Under the pieces are notes generated by a model, which saw nothing but the letters and a program-made list of their open reading frames with translations, was not told the DNA's origin and did no database searches. DNA of 64,000 bases, taken from assembly GCA_002633005.1 (NCBI GenBank), contig NMRA01000345.1, forward strand, positions 65,073 through 129,072. The letters run 5' to 3'. The position numbers were made by a program, and so were the translations under genes. Positions 10,183 to 22,674 of the stretch are shown piece after piece. This DNA is from Phoronis australis (taxonomy: Eukaryota > Phoronida > Phoronidae). Numbering within the stretch: the first letter of the stretch is position 1; each line of letters starts with the position of its first letter.

Positions 10183-10612
10183 GAACTCATTTTCTATCGT
10201 GATATGCCAAGGTTCAATGCTCAACTTGTACTGTGCTGCCAGGGAACCTAATTTATAATTTGAGTTTCATATTCTGAGTGAAAAGGAACGTCGTTTTCTT
10301 TTTTGGGGTGAATGTCGCACGCTGCTCTCTTTTTAGGCTGAAGCTATTGTTAAGTTAATGAATACTAGATAGCATCTATATGAGGGTTTCGTGTCAAATG
10401 TCATTGAATGACTGTTACGAACGAAAATGTGTGTAACTGTGATATCGCCACCGAGCACCAACTGGATATGATACGTCGCCCACACATGAATCATGGCGCG
10501 TAGCTAGCAACCGTCGCCCGAACGCTATTTCTTATTCGAAATATTGCTATGAAATTGTTTTAAAAAGTATAATCTTTATCGTTTTATAGAATTTTACCAA
10601 ATTTTGTTCTCA

Positions 10613-12600
10613 TCTAAACTACCCAGCTTTAAGGTAAAACAGCACAAAGTAAAAGTTAGGGTGAATGTCGGTATTAAAATCTTAAAATATCCCCAACGTT
10701 TCCATCGGTTACCTGAGGGACTTTTTAACCGTCGGTAACGAAATCCTATTTCAACACCAGTTTCACCGGATACCCTACGTAAAAATCTTGATTGGTTGTT
10801 CCCGTTTACTTTTCGTCTGTTTGACAATGAATTACTGTCTACTTATATCATTTGTCTAAATATCACATTCTTTTAATTATTTATTAACTGGGCGGTGTTG
10901 TCTAGAGCCGCAGCCGCATCCGTCATTTTTTAAACCCGGCAGACTTCTGAGGTAGTTCTGATTTAACTCAGAAATGGGCCACGCCTACTCACCAGTGATT
11001 GGATACTCAATCGCTTAACATAATTATATGTTTACTGGCATTACTGGTCACTAAATCACCTCGGCGTATGTGTCCCGCTACAGGGACCTCGTCCGTCTTG
11101 AACGGGTATTGCCCACTAAGCATGTCCGTGTAAAAGCGTATAATAGATACACCATGAAAAGGTGAACGTTTTACTACATAACATGTTGGTAAGCCTCGGT
11201 CAAGGTTATGTAATATTATGTTCATTCTGTCCTATGCAATGGTACATTTGCCTGTGGCATGCAAAATGTCACGCAACGTCGTTTGCTTGAACCCCGTGTG
11301 CGGTGTTCGTTAAAAGTGAATATTTTCTTTCGCATTTGCTATTTCTCTAACTCCTCAAACTTAGCTTGACACACCACACAATCAAATAAACATACGGCGC
11401 GTAGATATCAATTCAGTGAGTGTCAGCAATTTCGAGAAATGATTCGTCCATCCATTCGTTTGATAATTAATGAAGGTACAGGGTGCCTCAAACTTAAGGG
11501 GCACATTTGCAATAAGAGAAACTCGACAAAAGGAGATGTTCATGCCTTCGCGCTGGCAGCGTAGCCAAATGTTTGGGAGGTTTAACCAAGTAAAAAACTC
11601 TCAGCAAATGGACACCTCCTGTGGGTGAACACTTGCTTTGTCACGACAACTGTTTTACTACATGGGCTCTTTCTTTATGGCATTTGTCTCAAGTTGTCCG
11701 TTATTCAAATTAGATGTGATTGTCTTGTAAAGAACTGACATTTCAGCTTTACTGGAGACCACGCTCTGCAAGTTGGATTGTCACGGCGAGTCATCAGTAT
11801 TATGCTACACCGAGCACGTCCAAGTACTGTAACTACTTTAAGTACTGTACATAGGCCAACTCCAACTGCCAGTTCTTTGCAAAACCCAGAAATCACTTCT
11901 CGAAAGGGAGAATTTGAGAACAGTGGTTTTATAGCGGTATGTACGGTCTAAATCAAAGGTTGGCTTATCAGACGGGACGTGGGCTTATAGCCGCTTCATC
12001 TAGGTGTTGTTTGTCCCAGGGCGGCGTTTCGGTTCATGAACTGGTAACAATAAGACTCGGAAAAAATTATTAACACCGATAACATCCTCCCTGTCATTCA
12101 CCACCTGTTTACCTGTTGGTGAAAGTTAATTTGATACCGTGAAGATTAAATTTGGTTAATCTGGATCAGAAGCGCCGCTTGTAACATGTTTTGATTTATC
12201 ATATCGAGTGGATTAAAAGTTATACCGAATGAACACGTTGAAACAAGCGAAGGTGTGAAACATCCATGACTGAGACATCATTCTCCTCAGTTGAAAAGGG
12301 CTAATTAAACTTATGTAAACCTGAGAATTGACCTTTGACAAATTTCATTTTCCTTTGAATACATTTTAAGTATTTTACATGGTATGATAAAATCCGGTTT
12401 AGACAATGACTTTTTTGATCAACTGATTAATGCTTTCATAAGTAGGAGTACTGTACATAATCAAGCATTTGAATTGAACTGACTCAGTGTTAATTGTGTG
12501 TAATATTCTGATGATTTCCTGACAAAATATCGTGGTCAAGTTAACGTTAAAAGACAAGGCACTCAACAGTTAACTGGCAGAAATCGCACGAAAATGATCA
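10613..12600. other. Intergenic stretch, no gene recognised
   Basis: No coding block or RNA gene recognised. A short GCGGCGTTTCGGTTCATGAA motif near 12012 resembles the conserved 3' region of Penelope-like elements (compare 52262-52488) but is isolated. Confidence 0.45.
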
Positions 12601-12602
12601 CC

Positions 12603-12653
12603 TGTGAGTGTGCGTGCGTGCGTGCGTGCGCGCGTGTGTGTGTGCGCGCGCGC
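12603..12653. repeat. Alternating purine-pyrimidine (TG/CG)n tract
   Basis: About 50 bases of near-perfect GT/GC alternation (GTGCGTGCGTGCG, then GCGCGCG, then GTGTGTGTG, then GCGCGCGCGC). Such tracts favour Z-DNA. No gene is adjacent. Confidence 0.9.
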
Positions 12654-12716
12654 ACTATAGAGATGATCCCTTCTGCCTTTCCCAAGTTTCGAGTTTAGAC
12701 GTTTAGTTGACACATA

Positions 12717-12788
12717 GCAGATGATCGGGCGAAACTTGCTCACAAACGAGTCAATTTTGTTTACACACATACTTGCGCCCGATCATCT
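12717..12788. repeat. Inverted repeat with AGATGATCGGGCG arms
   Basis: CAGATGATCGGGCG at about 12717-12730 is matched in inverse by GCGCCCGATCATCTC at about 12774-12788, with about 42 bases between. The right arm plus GTTTACACA..ACTTGCGCCCGATCA recurs around 25825-25850, so this is likely one end of a dispersed element. Confidence 0.6.
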
Positions 12789-13389
12789 CATTCCGTGTCA
12801 GATGATCTTTGTCGACATACGTGGACATTGCAGAATTGAAGCGAATTCCCAGTATAGTATTAATTAGACATCTGGGCTGGGTTGCATAAAGCTGCAAAAG
12901 TTATCCGCTAGATAACTTTGATTGTTGCACGACCGGTCTGGTGGATTGTCCAACAATAACGACGTGGCGCGTGATAATGCGACGTCATTGTTGCTATACG
13001 GCGTATAACTTTTATACAACTGGGCCCTGATTACAAAAAGGGCTGACATGCTGCTAACACTGACTGACACATACATGTATAAACATTGAGTCATGACATT
13101 GCAGCATGACTGGGACCTGGTGTGGTCGCGAAAAACAGAAAAAGTAGTCGTTTGCTTTGGAATACACAGTTTCACCTATTCGTGAAGACATGAAGCAAAC
13201 GTGTAGTCTTTTCATTGTTTCTTTATGTTTTACATTTAGAATGCTTGTCCGTTAAATATGAGTGGTGTTTGAAATTATATATTGGATTCACAAATTGTTC
13301 ATAGCATAGATTATAAAATTAGCGATTTACACGTTCACATAACATGATAAAATAAGAGTTGACACAAACAGTGTGAGCAATGGAGTACG

Positions 13390-13640
13390 ACATAATACTC
13401 GTGGGACGGGGGTGTTACTCCCCAAAAGGAGGTATACGGAACGTGCCGCTCAGAATACATGAATTCTTCACGACCTCCAGCTTCCTTCCCAGAATGCCTT
13501 TACGGCAAATTTCCTTAGGAAATGATGCATTATACGAAATGTTTCTCTTCCCCTTAATTGCCGAAAATTTGCAGAAAGTTTCAAACATTATCTATATCAC
13601 TCTGCAAAAGATGTACTCATTTTTGTCAGCGTGACATTTT
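13390..13640. repeat. Dispersed repeat (ACTCCCC...ACGTGCCG type), copy 1
   Basis: Contains GTTACTCCCCAAAAGG, ATACGGAACGTGCCGCTCAG and later ATTATCTATATCACT with AAGATGTACTCATTTTTG. The block at 28660-28790 repeats GGACGTGCCGTCCAGAAGG, ATTATCTATATCCTT and AAGATATACTTATTTTTG. The 84-aa ORF across this copy is therefore repeat-derived. Confidence 0.55.
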
Positions 13641-15220
13641 TTCTCGTAGATCTTTAGGTCTACTAGGTTAAAAGGACAAATGTCCCAGCTGAAAAATCCT
13701 TACGATAAGGTTAGTACGGGGATAATTCTCACAACTGGGAGGTGTTTTTGGAACAAAACTCCATGAAAGCCACGTTTCTGTCTCCACATTTAAGACTGTG
13801 ATCATTCCATTTCCTTAACCCTTCCAGCTGGGATTCTTAATAATTAGGGGACTGCTTACTGTCAATGTTGATCATGAGTGATCTCTTCATGGAACTGACT
13901 GCCACAAAATTTGGGTCCCGTTTGTCGAGTCTACTCTTTGAATGGCTGGGTATGATCCTAATGTCTAGCTTCATCCTCCGTTAATTATAGTCAAATACCC
14001 CCCTCCCCCGGCGTGTCAAGGGCCTAGCAGTGTTCCCGGGGTGTAGTGTAATTATGATGTTTAATATGGACGTTGCCGCTCTATTTCTGGGGTACACGGA
14101 CATCTTTTTGTGGGATAGAGTAATCGCAAAGTTGGCCCGTATAACATACATGTATCACCCGACCACCGCTGTCGCCTATCACGGTTCGTCGCAGGTTCTG
14201 ACAGTTTATTGAATACAATAACTTGTGCTGCCTTCAGAAACATTCCAAACCTAGATCGTGAAAGGCAAACTAGTGCCCTGTGGCAAAAAGAAAACGCTTT
14301 GCCCAGTTTTCATTCAGTAATTATTTGTACAACTCAAGTATTCAAAAGGTGCGCTCTAAAAAGAGTTTACACAACGCCTTCTCGCCTTCAGAATGCTTGA
14401 TCCCGGGCTTGACCTGATGACGTCTTTCTTAACATAATTTCTTTTCATTTGTGAAACTGAGTGGTCAATGACCTGAGAACGATATACAGCTTACTGCATC
14501 AAACATATGTACCTTAACAATGCTGTCAGCGACATTTACAAGGTGTGATTTCCCTAATGCAATTTATCACCAAATAAAATTCGTATTGTGAAATTGCGGA
14601 TTCTTTATCAATGGATACCGCGGACAAATCGTTGCCAGCTTGTTATCGTTTTTCTTGTTAGGTCTTCCCCTACAGTGGGTCCTTTTAGGGCTCACGAGTA
14701 AAGTATTCAGTGTTTTCAGCTCACCAACAATTGCATTGAAAAGTAATGAATGATGATAAGCCACGAATAATCATGAGTGGTCCGTGCATATTGTCATGTT
14801 CTCAGTTACATTTGTGTCAAAGCCATCCGGATTTCCATATTTCTGTACAGAAGACGACGTGAATGTTAAACTGGCGGAGGGAGCAACCGCAAGTTTCGAA
14901 TGAAAAAATGTTCGTGTAAGTCTTAAAAATGGCCCGTCGAGGTACACGTAGCTTTTTTGAGGCAGTCGTGAAGGTGGGCTCAATCTGTCATACTAGGCTT
15001 AAGGCTTTATTGATGTTCTAGTCTTCTGCGTAGCTTCTTGCTGTAATTGGTCATGTATAGTGTAAGAAAAATGACAATATATAGGGGTGCTTCCATGGTT
15101 ACATGGAACTCATATTGTCAGCGGAAATGTCGATGTTGTCACTGAACAACGCACTTGTTCAAATGCAAAGGGAAATTTCTCTCTCAAACATGCTTGTACA
15201 TTGGTTTAGTATTATGCAGC
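13641..15220. other. Intergenic stretch, nothing recognised
   Basis: Only ORFs without family features. A C-run at about 14000-14008 and no clear repeat ends. Confidence 0.4.
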
Positions 15221-15222
15221 AA

Positions 15223-15755
15223 CCTACAAAATCTTGAAGTTGGTCAAACTTCGGAACGTCATGTCTCAGAAGTAGTTGATCGGATTGACGTGATACTTCA
15301 TCAGACGCTATGCTTCATGTACTGTACTCCAAAACGATGTTAGGAATGGATGTTTTTAAAATTCTCCACCTTTGCGTGATTAGCAATCAAAAATAGAACT
15401 TTTATGATAAATGTGAAAAAAATCAAAAGTTGCGTAAACGAAAGAGAAGTGATAATTTATACCTCTGTAACGACATTGATGAGAGTTCGTCTTCGTTGAA
15501 CACTAATATCAAATGAATTCGCTCATGTTCTTGATACCATTGTTTTTCTATGGATACTGCACCTTTCTTTTTTTGCTAAATTTTACTAAAAAGATATGCT
15601 GCAGTTAATCAATGAATGGCAGTTTGGAATAAAGTCAGACGTCAAATTCTTCAGGCGTCCAACTTTGAGAAAACACCTACTTTTACTGAGTTAAAACCTA
15701 TGTGGCTAAATACACTGACAAGTCGATAAGGTCCTACATGACCTTGGAGTTGGTA
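15223..15755 (+). repeat. Dispersed repeat, family A, copy 1
   Basis: Shares an ordered set of blocks with 22675-23172, 29968-30405 and (inverse) 56695-57095: CAAACTTCGGAACGTCATGT, a CTCCACCTTTGCGTGA block, TTTGCTAAATTTTACTAAAA, and GATAAGGTCCTACATGACCT. About 450-530 bp, no coding capacity, no obvious terminal inverted repeats. Copies differ by many substitutions and small indels. Confidence 0.75.
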
Positions 15756-17590
15756 AGTGATCGCTCAATAACAAACCTCAAAGGATAACGCGGTCCATTT
15801 CATACTTGAGATTTTTTGTTGTAAAAAGCACGATGCAGAAGTGATGAATACGCGCTGCAAATCTCAGTAACAATGGTAAACCTTTTAGTGAGTTGTCTGT
15901 ACACGCAGCGAAGGAGACATCTCCGTTTAGAGGGGTAGGACTTACATAAATAGATACGTCATCATGATAGCCCATGGTTTAAGGAGCGATTGGAAGATCA
16001 AACACGTAGACTCTGAGCTAACCTCAGAACGGTGAGGTTCTCTGCCTCAGAACGGTGAGGTTCTCTGCCTCAGGCAAAAACAGTGGTCCCTCTCAGTCTA
16101 AACGGAGCCATTAAACTAAATGAACTGGAATCATCTCTATTACCAGAAGAATCTTAGTATTGACAAGAATTCCTTGTAGACTTAATCACACACGATTTCC
16201 TAAACATCCTTATTAGTAAAGTCAGAGCACAGGGAGGCGAAGTATATACGAAACTAAGCATGTTAACACAAATTAAGTTCTCGTAAAATCTTTACGCTTC
16301 ACATAATCACGACGTTGTTTTCTCACTTGAGCGTGAATGCTTGGTCGCGTCCATTTATGATGAATATTGTATTGCCGCCGTCTCACGCAAGCTGAGGACG
16401 ATTAAAGCCCATTGTAAGCACAGGCACACAGGTCGCATTGAAAACGACACACCCAATGAAAATGCACCAATTCATCAACAGCGCTGCGTGGCCAAGGCTG
16501 CAATGTTAACTACTCCTCATATTCGTCTCTTATAGTTCGTAAATTCAATTCATCAAAGAGTGTTCGACACGTCTTCTCCCGTCGGAAACTGTGGTACTAC
16601 TGGTCCCGTTTGTCGCACGCGCCCGTGCACTGCGTTAAGAGAACAGGTTTGACCAGTCTGACGAGAATTACAGTGGCTAGCAATGAATACCTGCACAGTC
16701 AGGGAATGGTGAGTTATTTTTAGGATGTCCTTGTGCGTTAGGTGAAAACTAATAAGCAGTACTGAGGAATAGAATTGTACAGAAAGGTGATGCATACGCC
16801 TGGATATAAAACACGTGGCTAAAGGAAGCGGTGTTTCTGTTAACTGATACATTTTACTTTGCGTTACATTGAATAAATAAATAACATCACGCGGCTATGT
16901 ATACGAAAAAGAGCATAATTAGCAAATTTGTGAAACTTAAAAAATCGACGTGTAATATCGACAATTGCCTACAGATCCAGTGACATGTCCATGTTTGGTC
17001 TGCCAAAATACTCTCACAGGTTGAGTAATTAATGAACATTTTCCCATGAGAAAATTTGGTCACGGTCTGTCAATCTGTGGACAAAACTAAATTCGTTTGC
17101 ATAATTATTCTACAGGGTGTTTCGAAATTATGGGACACATTTTATCGTTATGATTTACAAAAGTGTGTAAGGACTCGCATATTCAAATTAATGATATTTG
17201 GGACTACTTGAAAGAAAGAATTCACGTGAAAAACTCCAAACGACATCTGAACATTACGTTATGTAGGACCGTGTGGACAAGTCAGCCTTTAGCCAAGTAA
17301 CTACGAAACTAAAGAGTTAACCCATTAGATTTATGTATCTTCAGAAATTAGAAAACACGTAGAATTTGTTTTTTCTACTTTATACCAATCTGACAATAAT
17401 TGAGTCGCATGATCATGCATTTTTAGTCAAAGAAGCATCGATAGTAAAGCACCCCAAGTAACGTTACAGTTTTTACAGTATACGGCCTCCATGTACGCCG
17501 GAGATTCAACGGGAGACTAACTTTTGATTTAACTGCCTACCGTTATGATTTCTGGCCTTGCAAAGGCAGACAATCATTCACTGTTTGAGA
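15756..17590. other. Intergenic stretch with only small repeats
   Basis: No gene recognised. It holds a two-unit 23-bp tandem repeat at 16022-16067. CAGGGTGTTTCGAAATTATG at about 17115 resembles the end of a DNA transposon, but no partner end was found. Confidence 0.4.
16022..16067. repeat. Two-copy 23-bp tandem repeat with internal palindrome
   Basis: Unit CCTCAGAACGGTGAGGTTCTCTG occupies 16022-16044 and 16045-16067, identical. Each unit contains CCTCA...TGAGG inverted arms. Too few copies and no spacer, so not a CRISPR. Confidence 0.85.
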
Positions 17591-17599
17591 CCAGATGCC

Positions 17600-17862
17600 G
17601 CCGGTTCTGTAAACGCGTTTACACGTGTACCTATTATAATCTTTTATGCTCATTAGACCCTAGTCCATACTTTAGGGATTACTACAACTTAACTTTTATT
17701 CACAATTATATCTGTTTTATTCTCCACCTTTAGCTTAAGTTCCATTTTTCCACGTTTCTGTTAAATTTAATGTCGCAGAAATAGCCCGCCGCAGCTGGCT
17801 AATGTTAATGTGTTCTCCGAACGACGTTAAATAAAGATTCTTGATTCTTGACTCTTGATTCT
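17600..17862 (+). mobile_element. Probable 3' tail of a non-LTR retrotransposon (LINE)
   Basis: A remnant leading to GACGTTAAATAAAGATTCTT followed by a degenerate (GATTCTT) short tandem tail. A polyadenylation-like AATAAAGA and a microsatellite end is the usual 3' end of CR1/L2/Jockey-type LINEs. The upstream part gives only a broken reading frame. Family not identified. Confidence 0.5.
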
Positions 17863-18341
17863 TGGACTCAAGAAAACCTACAAGATCACGCTACTGAGAT
17901 ACTGCCATGCGTTACAAGCAAAGTCTGTGATAGCGCTACATGTAGCTTTATTCGCGAGATTCTTGGGTCTACGCATCTCAGCCCATGCCCTGGAATTTGG
18001 TATGTCACGGCGGGTCAAGCAATGGTCCAAAGTAGTTCTGTAAACATTTGTCAGTTCTCATCAAGACCACTTTTTATCTGATTTAGGAACAAGTTAAGAC
18101 CAGTTTTTAGCTTTAAGTGATTGACTTTGGTTATGGAAAGCGCCGCTTAAGGCTATTTGACTTTTCCTTTTCATTCATTATCTGACTGGTTTGTTGATCA
18201 CGACATATTGCAAGTACACTGACATTTAAAACCGCGACCGTCCCTATAGAAACAAACGGTTTGTAGGTCTGTGTTTATACAATACACGATTAACAGTCAA
18301 GTCGCATTTGGTAGTTGAAATGTTAGTAATGACTGTCATCG

Positions 18342-18445
18342 CCAGTCATCATCACCATCACCATCACCATCACCATCACCCTCACCCTCACCACCACCAC
18401 CACCACCACCACCATCACCATCACCATCATCATCACCATCATCAC

Positions 18446-18505
<60 letters not shown>

Positions 18506-18515
18506 CATCATGGGG
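18342..18515. repeat. CAT/CAC trinucleotide and hexanucleotide microsatellite
   Basis: About 170 bases of (ATCACC)n, (CAC)n and (CAT)n. It yields a poly-His ORF on plus and a poly-Met/Val ORF on minus; both are low-complexity artefacts. Confidence 0.97.
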
Positions 18516-19369
18516 TGTTACCCGGGAATCACTCCTATAGAATAAGCCCTGTCTTTTGCACTGAAGCGGAATGAAAACATTAACAGTAGGCCTATGCCTC
18601 GTTCAAATGGTTATTCTAACAAGGGTTAGTTGCAGGCTACTCAAATTTGAGCATAAAATTGGTGGATTGAAAAGCTTTTGTGTTCCAAATAAATAAATTT
18701 CTTCTCGTTGTTATTCTCATCAAGGGTTTGCATTGATTTAGAAGTGTTGAGATACACATAATACGAGTTGCTCATGGTCTCTAGTGTAGGGACATTGGCA
18801 GTCCAAATTTCGAGGTTTGCGAACTATTTAAAACGATCGAAACTAAACCCTATGCTTTAGTAATTTCAACCAGTCCACTGCTCTTATTGTGTCCCACTTG
18901 AATGACAAAGGCAGTCAACTAAGCACACTGTGTCTTATAATATACGTGTCCTGTTATTATTACCCGTATGCTGTCCATCCCCGTGAGGTGTCGCGCAATT
19001 CATCCAAAGCGTTAGTCGGTCACACTTTCTTACTTTGTCACGAGTTTTTAAACTTGCTCCAGACTTTTAAGGGCTCAAGGGGCTTACAGAGTATAGGCAT
19101 CATTTGTTCCTGAAAAACAAAAGGGAAAAGTCGTTGTTAAATACATATGTAGCCAAGTACACCATTTTATCCCAGTTCCTGGGATCGAACATAACTCACG
19201 AATAGACCAAACCGTATCGTTTCAACCTTCAAGTATGAGTCCAGGTTTTGAGTTTTGTTGTGTCTCAGTTATACTCTATGTTTGTATAAACTCTGTGCCC
19301 TACACGAACTGCTTGATTACGCAATAAGTCCTAAAATGAACACTGTGTAAATAATTGATTCAGTAACAT

Positions 19370-19590
19370 CTCGAAAATACCCGATGTTTTACGAATACCC
19401 TCGGAGGTGAACGTTACGAAATCTTACCATGAGCGAACTTCAGCAATACGGCAAGTCCTGTGACTTTCAGACTGGAAAATGATTGGCCTTTTAGTATGGT
19501 CGCACATGAACAGAAAAGGTTCTCGGGAAATTCTGGGCTACGAACCACACTCAAGGTGTTTGGAACATCTTCGGAGGTGTTTTCAGATCT
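19370..19590. mobile_element. Fold-back element, family B, copy 1 (degraded)
   Basis: Carries ATACCCTCGGAGGTGAACG near its left end and AACATCTTCGGAGGTGTTTT near its right end. These blocks match the ends of the better preserved copies at 33441-33693 and 60051-60336. Boundaries approximate. Confidence 0.45.
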
Positions 19591-20874
19591 GCTAGTGAGC
19601 GAGCTTTAATAGCAACTGCAAAGGGATACGTTTTAAATCGTTGACAAAGGATATGTCACTCCGGTGATCATTCCTTTTTGTCTGTTGCGTGACAATAGTA
19701 GATATTTGAGCTACCTTGCCCAAAGTACCCTGATATTTTTTCCTATTTTCACTAAAATAGTAAACGAAGGAACAACAATAAAATTGTTACTATGCCGACA
19801 TATGAGCTCGACTCCCTTGCATCCTCGAGTGTTGTAATGGTTACCATGGTTACCGGTCATATCTTTAGCATTCATGTAGGAACATGAACTCCATTCACAT
19901 CGACTCTTTAGTTTCCTGCCGTTCAAACCGTGCGCTCTAAATAGGTTCGACTTCATTTAGTTCATTTTTGTTTCTAATTAAAATGGTTTTATTAATGTTT
20001 TTATAGAAACAAAACAAAGAAGCACAGGGAACTTAACTTCGGTAACTGTAAAATGCCTCTATGTAGAGATAGAAAGTCGTCGAGAGAACCAGTGAATTAT
20101 CAATAGAACCCCGACATTGATATTCGCAATGTCTTTATCGACAAGCACAAGTCAATCTTCCAGTCTATCGATATCCCGGCTCACTACCCTGTAGCTCATC
20201 GATCGGTTCATTAATTCTGTCCATAGACTTGCTTCATACTTTACTGCCGGTAACTGTCAAAATGTCTTGTGCCGTCGTTCTGCCGTATTTTACATCAAAC
20301 ATAAAATCTAAGTAAAGCAGGGCGCTACCGTATTACATAGCGACACTTAAATATCGCGATATTTACCCACAATGCTACAGTGCTTCCAATACCAGCGGAA
20401 TTTTACTGTTATAATGTGTGTTGCAACTCTGACGGCTGAAACTTGAATGAACTTGGGAAATTTCAATTTATGAGTCGTCCCGAACAGCAGATAACACACT
20501 CCACAACTACTGAGGCGGGGAGTGAGATCAGAATGGCGTATCCCAATCTGGTTTCTAGAACTTAATGCAAACCCCTTTTTCATACTGGACTAAGGTAGAG
20601 TGAAACAGGAAATAGGGATTCACAAAATAATGATTTTTGCGTGCCCCTTGATTTCGGTTCCACGCTTACAGAAGAAGGCTGAAGCAACGATGCCTTGAGT
20701 GTGAGTTTCACGATAAGCTGTTCTGAGCGCTTGATATGGATATTTTTACCTTTGAGACGAGGCATTGTGCATAATGCAGGACGCGAACCGTGGATGTAAA
20801 CATACCAGTACTTTGCTATGAATTATAAATCATGCAACAGTTCACGCTACATTTCGCCTTGTTTAAATGGCTAA

Positions 20875-20941
20875 AACGAAAATTGAGTTAGCCATTTTTT
20901 TTCGGTCTCACAATATTCTTTATCACGGACTCAATTTTCGT
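20875..20941. repeat. Short inverted repeat, ACGAAAATTGAGT arms
   Basis: AACGAAAATTGAGT and ACTCAATTTTCGTT are perfect inverse arms separated by about 40 bases containing a T run. Likely a very small MITE or remnant; no coding. Confidence 0.7.
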
Positions 20942-22316
20942 TACCTCAAAAACATCGAAACTATAAGTGACTCAAGAAAACACTGCAAAAGTTTATTGAG
21001 GTTGGCAAACCCTTAAACTATGAAATCGAACATGTCACATAAACAGATTGACAATGATTTGAAACAGAAACCTCTTGCGTTTTTTAGCCAGTTCGGCAAG
21101 GCCGAAATGAAAATTATTTTCCTCTTGTAATAAGATTTCACAATAAAGAGGTTCTGCTCGTGACTGCGACTGGATGCCAGGTTGTACGTGGGAAGGTTGG
21201 GATAGCGAATGATGCAAATTCTACTTAGGAGACTCAGAGTCCAGCTGCAAGTAGTATAGCGAGGCTACATAAAGTGTCCATGAAGACTCGTGTGAACAAA
21301 CAAAATGTTACTGCGTAATGCAATCCTTGAACACGACAGTTGTGAATAGTGAATACAGCCACAATAGCAACCCTCACATTGCACTTTTATTCGATGCCAT
21401 ACTTGGGAGCGTAGGCGTATTTAACCTTCATAGTCGGAGGGGGAGTGAAGAATTTGCCCGAAGTCTATATTATTTTGTCTGAAGCTATTTCTCCGGTTTT
21501 GCACGTCGAAGTTGGGATCAACTACCCCCTTCCCTCTAACTAACTCTGTCAATTGCACAAAATTGTACAGTTGCACATGAACAAGTTTCTGGCACGATAA
21601 AGACTTAAAAATCACCAGATTTCTTGTCAGTTGTGTAATTTTCACTTTAGGCAATCTTCCAAAGCTATGCGTCACACTGCATCTTCTCACGTGAATGCCA
21701 AGTGTTATAATGCATTACGACAGTATACATTTACCCAATATTGTAAATTGTGTTATGCCCAAATCTCATGAATGTTTCATTTAGTAAACACGGACGACTA
21801 TAGTGATTATTTCTTTCAATGGTATTATTCTGCTCTGTTTTTATGTGTAGAACAACTATTTGTCGTCATGTACTCTCGTTTAAAGGTACGTTGACCGTTG
21901 TTAAGGTAATATAACTATTACCCTGGTACATCCCGTTTGCACAGTTGTGAATGGCGAATGATTTGAATAAATTTTGTGACGGTGGCAAAATATCCGACTC
22001 TAGAGAAAAGCCACGTAAACACTAACACTGGTTTTCTGTGGTTAAACTGTTGTAAGAATAGAGTTCATATATGTAGGTGTTATGTTGGGGCTTATTATAC
22101 GTTACTTTGAAGTTAACTCTTTCTGATAAAATTTTCATGTTTAATATTGAACTGCACCATTGTAAATATTCCATCGCGGCTGTTCAAAAACGTCGTTGTC
22201 TTTTTTAATTAATCCAACTATAAACCGCGTTCCGTCCAAGAAGCCAACTTAAGGTAATAACTTGTTCCTTTCTCTGATGAGAAGTAATATCTGTGTTTGC
22301 AAACAACTGACAGTTC

Positions 22317-22382
22317 GGTATCCCTTGACACGTCATCACAAGCCAACTCGGTATCCCTTGACACGTCATCACAAGCCAACTT
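22317..22382. repeat. 33-bp tandem duplication
   Basis: The unit beginning CGGTATCCCTTGACACGTCA occurs twice in immediate succession and looks identical. It lies just upstream of the hairpin at 22434-22538. Confidence 0.9.
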
Positions 22383-22433
22383 ATAGAGCCTTGTCTCAAG
22401 TACCAGCGAACCGTCAGTTCTTTCGGAGGGCAA

Positions 22434-22538
22434 TAGTCTGATACAACGTGCCTGTATTTCGAGAACAGAACCAGTTTAATGCCCGTTCTTCAGTGAAGAA
22501 AACTGGTTCTCAAAATTCGGGCACGTTATATTAGACCA
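22434..22538. repeat. Imperfect hairpin of about 100 nt
   Basis: The left arm (22434-22478) contains AACGTGCCTGTATTTCGAGA and CCAGTTT. The right arm (22499-22538) is its inverse with AACTGGTTCTCAAAATTCGG and GCACGTTATATTAGACCA. Arms of about 40 bases, a loop of about 20, and a few bulges: the size and shape of a miRNA precursor, but equally a tiny fold-back transposon. No related copy noticed in the window. Confidence 0.6.
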
Positions 22539-22674
22539 TCACCTTTTCGAAGCACTGAATTCAACTCCCTATAAGGAAAATTTTTAGAACAGTTTCATAA
22601 CCGTAAGAGGTCTAAATCAAAAGTTGCTTTTCGTGATGAAAGGCTGGTGTATTGCCGCTTTAAGGTTGATATGT

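Larger units (their letters stand above)
9136..10612. repeat. Second N-joined imperfect tandem duplication, about 740 bp per copy
   Basis: Copy 1 (about 9136-9876) and copy 2 (about 9878-10612) align along their whole length. Both include the GGATCCGCC-type element and end with the same AATTTTACCAAATTTTGTTC sequence. The N at 9877 is exactly at the junction, as at 5456. Divergence between copies looks several percent, higher than in the USP14 duplication. A further N at 9407 sits in a C homopolymer. Confidence 0.8.
18516..22310. other. Intergenic stretch, no gene recognised
   Basis: Apart from the family B remnant and the 20875-20941 inverted repeat I see nothing with gene or RNA structure. 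A few ATCGAT motifs cluster at about 20165-20205. Confidence 0.4.

Noticed and set aside
16022-16067. Possible CRISPR-like repeat
   Set aside because: Only two directly abutting copies without spacers, in an animal genome.
17115-17150. CAGGGTGTTTCGAAATTATG as a transposon end
   Set aside because: No matching inverse end was found nearby, and the similar CAGGGTGCCTCAAACTTAAG at 11479 is in the same orientation 5.6 kb away.
18308-18574. ORF rich in His (plus) and Met/Val (minus)
   Set aside because: It is translation of the CAT/CAC microsatellite; no conserved non-repeat portion and no splice context.
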